A DNA stretch of 64,000 nt, taken from NCBI GenBank assembly GCA_947095535.1, contig OX352773.1, forward strand, positions 206,914,093 through 206,978,092, in the 5' to 3' direction. Of this stretch, positions 22,396-33,789 are shown in pieces (position 1 is the stretch's first letter; every line of letters begins with the position of its first letter). Made by a program: the position numbers and the translations under genes. The notes under the pieces were generated by a model. The model searched no databases and had not been told where the DNA came from. It saw only the letters and a list, made by a program, of their open reading frames with translations. The DNA is from Poecilobothrus nobilitatus. Taxonomy: Eukaryota > Arthropoda > Insecta > Diptera > Dolichopodidae.

Positions 22396-22640
22396 GTCAC
22401 AAAGACTTCATGTTATCGTCGCGGAGTTAAGAGCCGTGATTGCTACTTGGCTATCGGTAACTATATCATCGATTCCTCCCAGAGAAGATTGGCATGTTTT
22501 CCTGGCATCTTAGTACTTGGAGTCTAGGTGGTTCTAAATATACACTAGGACCAACACCACAGTTCATTTTTAGGCATCAGTAAAGAGTGTGATGTCTATT
22601 TCACCCAAAGGCTTTTTTCGTTTCCATTCCCTTCTTAATG
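22396..22640 (-). pseudogene. LINE RNase H domain remnant
   Basis: A GC-richer block whose minus-strand translation shows the RNase H layout of non-LTR retrotransposons. The first strand is EIDITLFTDA, with the catalytic D in TDA at about 22576-22578, broken by two stops. The next segment (TVVLVLVYI) corresponds to the usual CGVGAGVY strand. About 30 codons further on, IVTDSQVAITALNSATI carries the second conserved motif, TDSQ (DS codons at 22450-22455). Stops and frameshifts show that it is dead. Upstream RT and downstream C-terminal parts are not adjacent, so it is an isolated fragment. It probably belongs to an I/R1/LOA-like element that encodes RNase H. Confidence 0.7.
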
Positions 22641-22802
22641 GAATTTCTTATTCTTAACAATTTCCAAATTTGAGTTTGAATAATCTGTGGAATCTGGCAA
22701 ATGATTTTGTATTTTAATAAATTTTTAACTGTGTTTCTAAGTTTTAATCTTTTAAATTTTCGTTCACGCATTTAATGTTGTTCTTATATGATTATTTTAT
22801 TT

Positions 22803-22890
22803 ATTTTTTTATTTTGGTACGGCACCACATACAATGTGATGAAGAAATGAATCAACTTTTTCTTTTCAGGGGAAATTGGGGTACAAGTAT
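22803..22890 (-). mobile_element. SINE body fragment (S1-like)
   Basis: On the minus strand, CCTGAAAAGAAAAAGTTG ... CATTGTATGTGGTGCCGTA followed by an A-rich tail parallels the 3' body of the SINE at 20668-20838 (CCTGAAAAGGAAAGACTG ... TTTATGTGGCAAGGCA). The tRNA head is missing. Confidence 0.5.
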
Positions 22891-22923
22891 TAAATTATAA
22901 TTACATTATTTATTTTTGTTTAC

Positions 22924-22952
<29 letters not shown>
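22924..22952. repeat. (ATT)n microsatellite
   Basis: About nine uninterrupted ATT units. Confidence 0.9.
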
Positions 22953-22954
<2 letters not shown>

Positions 22955-24340
22955 TTTATATAATTTTTTGACCAGACCCGTATATTTTAAACCCCATGCC
23001 TTTTGTCTGAAAGACTGTCTCCTTACTGACTGTACGATTGCTCAAATGCAATATACCATATTATGAAATTGAAAGATAAATGTATATATGTACTTACCAT
23101 TAGCAAAAGTTACGAATAGAGTTTTAGGGTACAACAATACAAGGTATTGAAACAAAAATGCTACCTTCTCATATGTTTAAAGTTTTTTCTTTAAGGTTAA
23201 TGAATTAGTTTTGTTCTTTGACAAAATACGAACGACGTTCCTCATAATCTTTTAACAGTTTTGCAGATATTTTTTTTAAATTTTTATAAAATTTTTCGAA
23301 ACCCAAAAAAAAAAATGTATAATGTAATGGAGTTCAGGTTCAATTATTACACTTTTTCGTAAGCACATCATATTATATGTATAGCCGAATTTATTTTAAA
23401 ATTTTGTAAATCAAGCCGAATATTATAACAAGTGGTAAATAATAGAATAAATAAAAAAATTTTTAATTTTTACTATATTACATTCCATATTGAATTATTC
23501 ATGCATTATACGATTAACAATGCATTGTGCATTGTGCAGTCGCAATTGCAATACAATTTATTTCACTTTAAAAAAAAAAAAACTAATATATAAAGATATA
23601 TTGTATTAATTTAAATTTTAAACTTTGAAGTGAACCTAATCAAATAAATGCACTTAATTAGTAAATCGAGTAAATAATTTAAATGTCAGATTATCATATA
23701 CCGAATAATATTTTTAAAATTCTAAATTAAAAATATTTGACTCATAAAAATATAAAATTAAAAAATGTCTGGGGGTTCTTGTTAATAATATTTTTGAAAG
23801 TATTTTTTTTTTTTTTTGACACAAAGTCAAAATGTTAATTAAAAAAAACTTTGAATGTTATAAAAATTTTTTTTTATGTAAATTTTTATAAAAATTTTTT
23901 TTTAGATTTGCTACTTTTGTTCCCAAAATATAACATTTTATAGTCGGTTAAAAGTAACAATTACCTAGCTGTTAATAGTACAATATTATTCGCTTAATAA
24001 AATGCATATATATAAATTTTAGTTTTTAATATTTTTCCTTTTAAGTTTTAATATTATGTAATTTTTAAATAATTTTTATGAATCAAAATAATTGTAAAAT
24101 TTATTGTTCAAAATTTTTACACAACAGTATGTATACGTATATAAAATTTATGAAAATCTTAATAGCATAATTTTAACGCTTGAAATCTAGTGGAAAGTAA
24201 TTTTAGTTTTTATATGTTTGGGGCGATCAGTAGTTATAATGTATGATAATATATATGGGTATAAAATAAAAGATTGATATTTTTAATTTTTATTTTGGAA
24301 AAATAAAAACCTCAAATTCTATTTAAAATCAAAATAGACT
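22953..24340. other. AT-rich DNA
   Basis: No gene seen. Dominated by A/T runs. A small palindromic TGCATTGTGCATTGTGCA cluster lies near 23520. Confidence 0.6.
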
Positions 24341-24344
24341 GCAT

Positions 24345-24420
24345 TTTAAAGTGATTAGAGTATCGCTCTTTTATTCGAAGGGTTCAGGTTCAAATCATAA
24401 TGAATTTTTTTTTTTGATTT
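24345..24420 (+). mobile_element. tRNA-like SINE head
   Basis: AAGTGATTAGAGTATCGCTC (A box region) and GGTTCAGGTTCAAATCATA (B box at 24388-24398) have tRNA-like spacing and are followed by a T-run. No intact cloverleaf or CCA-proximal pairing was found, so it is a SINE head or tRNA relic. Confidence 0.5.
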
Positions 24421-24429
24421 GTTTAACAA

Positions 24430-25365
24430 CCTGATTCAAAGAGTTTTACGGAAAAAAAATTTTTTTTTTTCGATCAGTCTTATACTTCACAGATTATTTT
24501 TATAAAATTTCATAAAAGGTTAAGACTAGTCGATAGTTTAAATTAAACTATAGGAATTGTCTAGATAATTCAGCAATTCTACTAAAAAGTATTGTTTAAG
24601 AACGAAACACTTCTAAAATAAAAAAAATTTAGAATTGTTTCTAAGAATTTTATTAACGTCTTTTAAATGCTTTACGTGTATCCTAACCTGTATAAATTTG
24701 ATTCGTTCAATATAGAAAATTATAAAAAAATATTGTTACGATTCGAGTTTTTGTTTTTGTTTTTTTTGACGAGCCGAATTGAGGTTTAGATGTAGTTCAA
24801 TTTCTCTATTTTTCATTTTCCTGTCAATATTTCTCAATACCTCACAATTAATTATTTAAAGTTTTTTTATTTTAATGAATTGAAGATCCTTTTTAACCTT
24901 TTATTTTAAGTCATTTAAATATCTATTAAGAATGACCAATTATAGGTATAATAACCTTTTTACACATATTTTTTTATTAGATACTAGACTAGGGGTTCTG
25001 TAGCTGGTGTGTAAGTATATTTTACCTTGACATTTAAATTACAAAAAAATCGTATGAGATACAAAATTTCTTGATCCCAAAAAAAAAAAAACAAAAAAAA
25101 TCATGATTCTAAACATACATATGTATGTTATATGTTAATGTAGATTTTGTTATAGAAAAATCTTATCCAAATATGTACTTGTATTCAAAACTTAGCGGAA
25201 TGTCATAATACGTAGTGTGTGGCTGACAACTACTAAATTATAATTATAGATATCTGCTTTTTAAGTACCTTTAAACAAATAAAAGATTTCTCTGTAATCC
25301 TTTTGTTTCTATTTTGTTTCTAATTCTACATTAAAAACTTTGAGCAGAGGCATTAATTGTTTAAT
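24430..25365. other. AT-rich DNA
   Basis: Nothing recognised. Confidence 0.6.
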
Positions 25366-25369
25366 TTCT

Positions 25370-25972
25370 TTAGAACAGGTGTTTGTCCCTACTAAATATA
25401 TGAAATAGAGTCAATGACCCAACTGTACGGAGAGAATTTTGAGGTAAAACTTTCGTTTTCTTTCGTTTTGAGGTAAAATCTTTGAGATTTTGAGAGATCT
25501 TTAATAATACGAATACCTCTGTTTTGCATATGGTCGATAATAACTCAGTGCAGTTAGAGGAGCTACAGCCCAAATTTGTGCATAATTCTCCATTTTCGCC
25601 CTAATGTACATTTTATTGATATTAAGAAAATCTGGTGCGGAAAAGTAAAGTTTACAACGATACAAAAAACCCAAATATTTAGTTCCATCTTTAGCTATAC
25701 CAAAGCTGTGACATGTCAATTTTCGGTTTAACTCTACATATACCCAGAATTTTTAAATGTGTTGTAAAAGTTATATTTTAAATCTTTCGTAAAGAGTTTT
25801 CTGGAAGACTATAGGTTAGGAATAGTTGTGGCTATTTTTCGCTAGGACAAACAGCATGTGTTAATCTAGTGAATAATATCACAGTGGCTACTAAAAGGGG
25901 CTACATAGGAAGCTACAAGGATGCTGTCGTCTGCGGAACTATAAATTGAATTGGAAATTATTGTAAGTAGGT
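25370..25972 (-). pseudogene. LINE reverse transcriptase remnant (Jockey/CR1-like)
   Basis: Read on the minus strand from 25972 down, the block begins with the catalytic core region. The residues are IYSSADDSILVAS, with the two aspartates at 25931-25926; the usual F/Y before ADD is replaced by S. About 150 bases downstream, after stops and a frame change, comes LGIC, then IAKDGTKYLGFLYRCKLYFS, then the conserved thumb-region pattern YKMYIRxKMExxAQIW (here INKMYIRAKMENYAQIW), then GAP-like APLTALS. The protein ends in TVGSLTLFHIF. This order matches the RT C-terminal half of Jockey/CR1-type elements without RNase H. Several stops and frameshifts make it non-functional. It appears to be a different family from the RNase H fragment at 22396. 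Confidence 0.75.
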
Positions 25973-25974
25973 TA

Positions 25975-27070
25975 TTTATAAATATTAATAAATTACATCA
26001 GTAGATTTTTTATTTAAAAAAAGAATTTACATCAGTAGATTTATACTTTTTTTTTTTGTGTTGATAGACCAATGAAGAAGATCACCCCCTTATAATATTG
26101 TTAGTAAAATAAAACAATTTTTATTAATTTTATATATCTATGTACGTTACAAAACTGACATACTGTTATTGATGTGTTAAAAAAAAAAAATTAAATACTT
26201 AATAATTAAAATAATATTATCAATAACTGTTATAATAATTGTTAAATAACGCTTTCAATAAATTATAATAGATATGATGTAGAAACATGTAACAAATTTT
26301 TTTTTTTTAATTTTTTATATGTTATGTTGTTAATAGCAAAATTACAGGCAGACTGATAGAAGTTAATACTAAGTTTCTTTATTACCTATGTATTAACATT
26401 GTTACCAAACATAAAAAATAAAAAAAAAATTTAAAGTAAAAAACAAAGAATCATGTTTATCAAAGTTTAAAAGTTGCCGCTAGCTATACTTTTACAACAT
26501 GGTATATGTAGACATGGTTATATGCATATTATATTTAGGTATATATACATTTTCATTTTCTGTAAACATTTTTGACATTCTAAATGGCGTGTTTTCTATT
26601 TAAATATTTAATAATTGCTATTTGCTGCAATTTATTTATTTATTACTTCCTTTGTGAAAAAAAATTATTGAAATGTTTCTAAAGCTTTTATTAAATATTT
26701 ATACTCATTTAATGATTTTATAACTTTATTAATTTTTTTTTAACCCTTATGTTAACGCAGGTAAATTTTATGATATTAATAAGTCAATAAATATAAATTT
26801 TTATATAAGTTATATGTGAAAATTGTAATAAAACCTTTGCGTGATAATAATATATTATTTGTAAAAAAAACTCCTCCTTTGAAAAAGAATTATTGTTACA
26901 TCAATTTAACAGGTACAGAAATATATTTACATTTTATTGACCAGTTTTTTTTTTGTCATTAAGAAATAAATAATATCATACGTATGAAAAATATTACAAT
27001 TTTACAAATATTTCCATATAAAAACATTTGTTTTATACTAGGTGCAAATTGCAACAAATAATAGACAAGG
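25975..27070. other. AT-rich DNA
   Basis: No gene seen. A short duplicated word TTACATCAGTAGATTT occurs twice near 25993 and 26029. Confidence 0.65.
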
Positions 27071-27074
27071 AGGT

Positions 27075-27197
27075 TGAATGCATAAAACTAGGCTTGAACA
27101 AAAATCAAATTTTTTCAAACAAAAAACACAATTTCAACTGTAGCTTTTGTTGACAAGGTGAGATTTGAGTTCAAGCTCAATTTTATGCATTTGATTC
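27075..27197. mobile_element. Palindromic MITE family M1, copy B
   Basis: The left end TTGAATGCATAAAACTAGGC and right end TCAAGCTCAATTTTATGCAT are inverted, with ATTTTTTCAAACAAAAA and GTTGACAAGGTGAGATTTG inside. This is the most complete of the four copies. Confidence 0.7.
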
Positions 27198-27199
27198 AA

Positions 27200-27980
27200 G
27201 GAGTTGCTGTGTCTTGTTGTGAAAGGCAGTTAGAAGCATCCGTTTCGAAACAAGAAGTGTAAATTGAGTTTGGTATATTTCAAGTTTAGATGGGCTAATA
27301 GAGATTTCTAGAGGGAGGGGGGTTAAAATATGAAAATTTCTCGGGAAATTTGAAGAAAGTCAAATTTATTAAAAAAAAATAATAAAAATGCCCTAGTTCA
27401 ACTAAATTGAAAATAAAGTAATTTTAATTTTTGTTATTTAAAAAAAAAAAAAAAATTCAAGTTTAATTGTAATTTTAAATAATTAACTTTTTCTTAGTTT
27501 TTTTATTTTTTTTTGTGAAGAAGAGTTTCGTTTTTAAAAAGTTTAACGACTTTTATTATTTTCTTTCTTTTTTTAAAAAAAAAGTTATGCATATTTAAAG
27601 TATACACCGTTATTGTTAACTTAACTATTATTTTCTTATTGGTATAGTTATTAAGTATATATTGTAGAAAGAAATTAAAAATAGAAAATTCTTTAAACTT
27701 TATAATGGTAAAAGTTTTTTCTATACTTTTTTTTTTTTTTGTGCTTTAAAGAAAGTTTTTTTAAACGTATAATAATTGCTCTTTAATCAAGTAGAAATGA
27801 TGAAGAAAAAAGGGGTTAATAATGTTCTTTTCTTAATTTGTATTAATAAAAATTTCTTCTTTAAAATTATGGTGTACTGTGGTTTCAAATCAATTTTTAT
27901 AATAGGTATTAAATACATAGTACAATAATAATTAAAATATACTTTAAAGTTTTTTTTTTTTACTTTAACTCAAAGTAATA
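27200..27980. other. AT-rich DNA
   Basis: No gene seen; long A and T runs only. Confidence 0.6.
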
Positions 27981-27982
27981 TA

Positions 27983-28147
27983 CAGTGATCACCACAATTA
28001 TTTACAATGAACGCATTTTATATGAAATGCAAAATGTAAATCGGTATATAAAACTTTTTTAAATATTATTTTATTACGTTCAAAATAAAATAATAAAAAT
28101 TTAATAAATTAAATAATTGTGATGACTATATATTTATGTGGTGACTG
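27983..28147. mobile_element. Tc1/mariner-like MITE flanked by TA
   Basis: The left end CAGTGATCACCACAATTATT is preceded by TA (27981-27982). The right side carries two candidate ends: AATTGTGATGACT (to about 28127) and GTGGTGACTG (to 28147, followed by TA). Both are inverted matches to the left tip. TA flanks and CAGT tips are typical of Tc1/mariner elements. About 165 bases, no coding sequence. The exact right end is ambiguous. Confidence 0.6.
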
Positions 28148-28231
28148 TATATATTTCTGTGTTCACACAAAAAAAAAACTGGAAATTTTAAAAGAATTAT
28201 TTACAAATACAATAATTTTTTTATCTTTATA

Positions 28232-28557
28232 CAGTGAAACTTCTATAATTCGAACTTTGCAAGTGTTCGGGTATTGGTTCGAGTTAAAGAGAATTCGAGT
28301 AATAGAGACTTAAAAAAAATTGCACAAAGCATAATTAAATTAATTTTTTTTTTTAAAGATAAATATTTTAATTTTTAAATTTACAACGAATACAAAAAAT
28401 ATGTTTATTTGCCTGAACTGAATATTTATAACTGTCAAATGTGTAAACATGTACAAGTATATACCTACTAACATGCACATCATGTTAACAAATAATGATG
28501 AAAACTAAAACAGAAACTTCCGAGTTTAGGAAGGTATGAGTTAGGAAAGTTCCACTG
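28232..28557. mobile_element. Pogo/Tc1-like MITE flanked by TA
   Basis: The 326-base element begins CAGTGAAACTTCTATAATTC and ends AAGTTCCACTG. It is flanked by TA on both sides (28230-28231 and 28558-28559). The tips CAGTG(A/G)AACTT are good inverted matches. The inner GAATTCGAGTAATAGAGA block is typical of pogo/Tigger-type TIR regions. There is no transposase. The adjacent MITE at 27983 is a separate insertion. Confidence 0.75.
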
Positions 28558-28559
28558 TA

Positions 28560-30415
28560 TGTACAAAACGTCTTTTTTATTTTTTTTTCCTTTTTTGATT
28601 TGGTGGTTTGTAATAATTGTTAAATAAGTAATTGGTCAACTTAAAATGAATATTATTTAATTGTTACTAATATAACAAGTTGAAAACATTAAATACATCT
28701 TTATTAAATATATTAGTAATAACAAGTAAATTGAGACACACTTTAAAATATTTTAAAATCATAAATCAATTATTAATTTATGTAAGTTAAAACGTGATTA
28801 GTATGATTTGATAATTTGTTTTAAATTGTTATATATATACGTATATTATTTATTATTTATTATCATGTATATAAGTACATATGTATATAAACGTAAACAA
28901 AATGACATAATTAATTTTTAATATTTTTACGATATGAATTGGTGTATATGTGGTTAATATAAAATAAAGAAAATACTTAATATCAAACATTTTGAACTAC
29001 ACTTTATCGAATAATAGATGGTTTTCAAAGTAGCTTTTTAATGTTTCGTAATTCCTCCAAAATATTTACACTAGACAGTTAAATCGTTATTATTCGTAGC
29101 ATTTTTCAAATTATTTTTAATACATTTCTGTTATTTGGATGCTTTATATTATTATGTAGGATTCAGTTCGTTTAATGTAGGTTATAGACTCTACCGCGTC
29201 CCATCTCATTCCAATTTTACTTAAATATACTTAACCATCATGATTCAAATGTTTTGTTGTGGTTTGGGTACCAAATGACATCAAGTGTGTAAAATAAGCC
29301 TTCAAAGTCTAATGTCTAATTTATATAATATTTCTTGAACTAGGATACCCTTTGCAAACATTTTATGGTTATTTGAAAGATTTTAAGATTTCCTTTCTAA
29401 AAATGTTGAAAAATTCCAAATAGTTTAGTTGTAAAATAGAAAATAACCAAAACGTAATCATTATTTTTTTGATAGAGGTATTTTTATTTGCTATTAAAGG
29501 AGGTAAGGACTAAACTAATTGTAAATTTTTAAAGGTTTAAAATATTAATTAACTGAATATTTTTAAGAAAATTAATTTGAAATATTACTAAAAACTTAAT
29601 TTTCTGTTTACTTTAAAGACAACTGAAACAAAAATAAGGGACTCCACATTTTCAAAAATCATAACATAACTTTTTTTTTGTATACTTATGTTTTAATTAA
29701 TCTCTGTTTATATACCTCACTCTGGTTTTAAAAACGAAAAAGATGGAACGGAAGGAACACTCCCAATATTTGTTTTTATATTTAAGTAAATGAATTTATC
29801 AATATCATTCTTCCAATTTAAAGATAGTTCAAATTTTCTGTAAATGTTATTCAACTTTTTTATTCATTTTAATTTGTTTTAAATTTTGTTCAATAATAGA
29901 AAATTTTTAAATCAGAAAATCGAATATATTTTTTTGAATTCTTTAATGAACTAATATGTTTTCGAGTGATGATAAATGATAATCTGAACTGGTTGCCATA
30001 GTTTGAACTGTTTTTGAATGATTTGACAAAATATTGTTTTATATTTCAAAAAAACAAAAAAAAAATTATTATATTACAACGTCATGTTCAAATCATCATT
30101 GTCATGTCATTCATTAATTTTTTTTTTACACTGAGTCGAAAAATATTCTAAAAAGTAAAAACTTGTATTAAATAGTTCCAACATTGACGTGACGTAGAAC
30201 AAATTAAGAAAAACAACAAATTTACTTTGGTTTTATACTTATGGCTTTTATATAAAATTGGAAAAAACAAAAATAACAAAAATAATAATTAAAAATAAGG
30301 TAGTATATAAAACCAAAGCTTTTTAAATGCTCGCATTTCCCAAAAAACAATAAAAAAAGTTTAAAACTTGCACCATAAATTTGTAAATTTTCTTTATGTA
30401 AAAAACAATGCGAAT
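28560..30415. other. AT-rich DNA
   Basis: No gene seen. Slightly more complex sequence near 29160-29290 shows no coding motif. Confidence 0.6.
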
Positions 30416-30419
30416 TCTG

Positions 30420-31390
30420 AAATTTTCATGAAAATTTTATATAATTAAAAAAAGCTGTTAACACAACCTGTAAAACTGTAATGCGTTTAATTAAAAGAAA
30501 TTCTACAGTTAGAGATGTCTAAAAAATGATGAGGGAAGGGGAGGTTCTGAGGCAACTTATATTATTTTTAAAAGATCTTTCCTCTCACAAAATTTTTAGG
30601 TTTTAACTAACACCAAAATCATAAGCAAGACTCAAAAAGTGATACGTTTTTCACATTTTCTATCATTGAAGACTAATATGTGACAATTATATAGAATATG
30701 TGAAGTTTTGACGTTTATGCAAGACGCCATTTTGATATTTTCATAACATGGAAATTCTTTGTGATATAGTTGGTGATATTTAATGGCGAAATGTTATTTG
30801 TGGCGTGTGCTGTGTACAGTACTTTTTTAACAGTACTTTTTTCTTTTTTAAAAATTTCAATGGAAAAAATGTAAGAAAAATAAAAAAAATTTTGAACAAA
30901 AATATTTTAAATTTTATATTTTTAGCAAAAAAATTACGAATATTAACAATTTGCATACTTGGTAGGGTTAATGGAAAAAAATCCTACCATAGTAAAAGGA
31001 TAATACTACTCATAGTCAAAGGATAATACTGTTCTGAATTACCAAGAATATAATGATGCGTGGCGAAAATTTTGCCAGTCAATTAAATAAGCTAGGTCAC
31101 TCGAGATGGAATTCGATTCGATTTATTCTTGTATCAGTTCCACTTTATATAACGCAAACGACGACATTTTCATTTATTTTTTATTTTAAAAAGCACGACT
31201 TTTTTCCATCTATTGGGAAATAAAAAAATTTTGTGAAGTTTAAATATCCTGTCGTTTGGCTTTATTATCTTTTAGTTCCACAACATTCACTTTTTAAAGA
31301 AGCCTATTTATGGTTGAAATTTAATTGTTCTATCTTAAACTATGTAGAAATTTTTAAAAAGACAGACAGACTTAAAAACTAATTTTTCAA
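30420..31390 (+). repeat. Dispersed GGACGG-type repeat, copy 3 (interrupted)
   Basis: The 5' part (30420-30670) matches copies 1 and 2 in order: AGATGTCTAAAAA, GGCAACTTATATTATTTTT, AAAATTTTTAGG and TTTTTCACATTTTC. A decayed 3' part (TATGTAGAAATTTTTAAAAA with ACAGACAGAC) is at 31345-31380. The middle is longer than in copy 2 and contains unrelated sequence, so it may be an insertion or heavy drift. Confidence 0.5.
30988..31030. repeat. 23-bp tandem duplication
   Basis: CATAGTAAAAGGATAATACT and CATAGTCAAAGGATAATACT occur 23 bases apart. They are preceded by a GGTAGG...CCTACC hairpin (30961-30988). Confidence 0.8.
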
Positions 31391-31399
31391 AAATGTGCT

Positions 31400-33555
31400 A
31401 AAGATATGCTGTGTGATTATGTGTCTATATAGAAACAGTTATAATAGTTAAACGAAAAATCGATTTTGTGTTATGTATCTTTTTTTTTTTTTTTACACCT
31501 TGTCAATATTTTTTTTTTTTTTTGTTGATAGGTAAACCACAATAACAATAAAAAAAAACAAAGCAGTAATAACACTACCAAACAACTACCATATCGCCAT
31601 TATATTAAAAATTAAAACAAAAAAAAGAATAAAAAATTGACAGGAAAGAATGCTGGCAGCTAAATTATTTCGCACCCCCTCCCATGAAGGGCACATACAT
31701 AGAAATACTTTCATATCAGTTATAGAAATTGTAACTGATCCAAAGAAAAAAAAAATTTTTTTTTCAATTTAATATTGAGAACTTTTATACTACTACTATA
31801 CCACTAACTCCATAATAATATTCACCAGGTGTGAAAAGAATAACAGTACCGAAATACAATATGACAGATAAAGTTTTCATTTTATTTTCAGGTTTCTTTT
31901 TATAAAGCAAAAATGAATTTTAAGTAAAGGGACATCTTTATTGATTATATATTAAAAAAAGAATTTTAAGTTGGATTAAGTTGTTCTTCTTTTGGTTTCA
32001 TATCGCGTTACCAAAATGTTGATCAGCATTATAATGATTTGTATTTAAAAATATTTGTATTCTGATATTCTGAAAAAAAAATAAACAGTTCTGTAGTTAA
32101 GATACTTAATTTTGTTTTTGGAAATGAATTATAAAATTTTACGTCTGCTTCGAACTCTTCTTCTTTTTACTTGACCTCAAGAGCTAGTAAGCTATCTGAA
32201 AAAGTATTCAACTTACATTTTAGCTATATACAATATTAGCTTACTAGTTTTTTTACTTGTTTAACAAATTCTGTTCTATTCTAGCACTTCATAAGTTTCA
32301 ATTATAGTGACGTACGTGACTCTAAAATCAATTCTTCCATATTTCTTCTAGATTTTATTTTATTTTCCAGAGTGCAACGCAAATATTTTAAACCACATTT
32401 TAAATCTATAAATCATAAAATTGGGAATATTTTTATCAAAGATTTTTACCTTAAAGATTTTTCAGTGAAGAAAAGTGTGAATAACAGGAAAGATTTTCTT
32501 TAATTTTAAGAAATTTGCTTAAAATAAAAAAAATATTTTGTTTTTAAAATATTTTAGCATTTATTTTTAAGAATTTAAGAACCATAATTTTTCCTTTTAA
32601 ATTTACAGTTTTGATTTTTTAGAATTTTTAGATGTTTGTTTTAAAATAATTAATAATCTTTAAAATATATTTAATTTACTCATAATCTAAACTCTATAGT
32701 AAACTAACGTTGCTTTCTATCTTTTTTGTTTATGGTAATATTTTAAATTAAACGCAATGTTCGTTTTTTGTCATTACTCAGTTATTGGTTGGTCTAATGT
32801 TATAAATGTCCGAGTTGTGACTACTGAGTATAGAAAAGCTAATAGTAAGAAATATATACTTCTTTTCCATTTTACATTACTGAGATTTATAATATGAATT
32901 ATTTATAATAGAAATCTAAAATAATGTAATAATCAACTTCTAAAGATAAATAAAATTTTTAAAAGTTAAGAAGGTATCAATTAACTCTTATATTAATTAA
33001 ACCTTTCTATCATATTATTGTTTGTATTGTATTTCCGTTTAATTTTAAAATTTTATAAAAAAAAAAAAATTCTTATTAAAGTACGTACAGTATCAGTAAT
33101 ACAGTATCAAATCAAAAAAGAATGTATTACATACTCGTATAACTTAATTTTATATATTTTTTTTTGAAAAGATTTAATTTCAAAGAATTTAATTTGCATT
33201 TATAATTCTTCGAAAAAGAATTAATAAATAAATGAATTAATTTACTTACAATTCGTAGAAATTTAATTAAATTGTTAGATTATTGATATTTCCCAAAATA
33301 TATTCTTTAATGTCGAACAAATTCTTTTTAATACAAATATATGGGGTATTTTTTGTTTTTTATCCGTGCAAGGTCAATATATAACATAAATATAAAAACT
33401 CAAAAAAAAAATAATGTATAATGTAACTATATATATTTAAATTCAAATACATAAGATAACTTTGAAAGGTTTTAATTTAATTACGAGTTACATAAATCTC
33501 GAAGTAAAATGTGTAAAGTGGGTTTAATATTAATAAAAGTGGGTTAGCTATATAT
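31400..33555. other. AT-rich DNA
   Basis: No gene seen. A GC-richer patch at 31645-31700 (CACCCCCTCCCATGAAGGGC) has no open frame of note and may be an element tail. Confidence 0.6.
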
Positions 33556-33559
33556 GAAT

Positions 33560-33780
33560 ACCGGTATCTCAAAATCTCGTTTTTTAAAATTTCGTTTTCA
33601 ATTTTTCTGAATCACTCAAACCTTCACTGCTGAACAAGTGATTGAAACCCTGATTTTTAAACCAACTATAAAATCCGTCCTAAATATTTCATTACATACA
33701 TATAATCACGTTTAAATTTTCTGAAAAAAATAAAAATGTACGAGATTTTAAGGAAACGAAATTTTAATAAAAGCAGAGCA
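33560..33780. mobile_element. Inverted-repeat element (MITE)
   Basis: The left part AAAATCTCGTTTTTTAAAAT (33571-33590) is mirrored by TACGAGATTTTAAGGAAACG (33739-33758). The left flank GTTAGCTATATATGAATACC resembles sequence next to the INE element (GTTAGCTACGAATACTCG, 51581-51598). That suggests a second copy there. Confidence 0.45.
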
Positions 33781-33789
33781 TAAAAAAAA

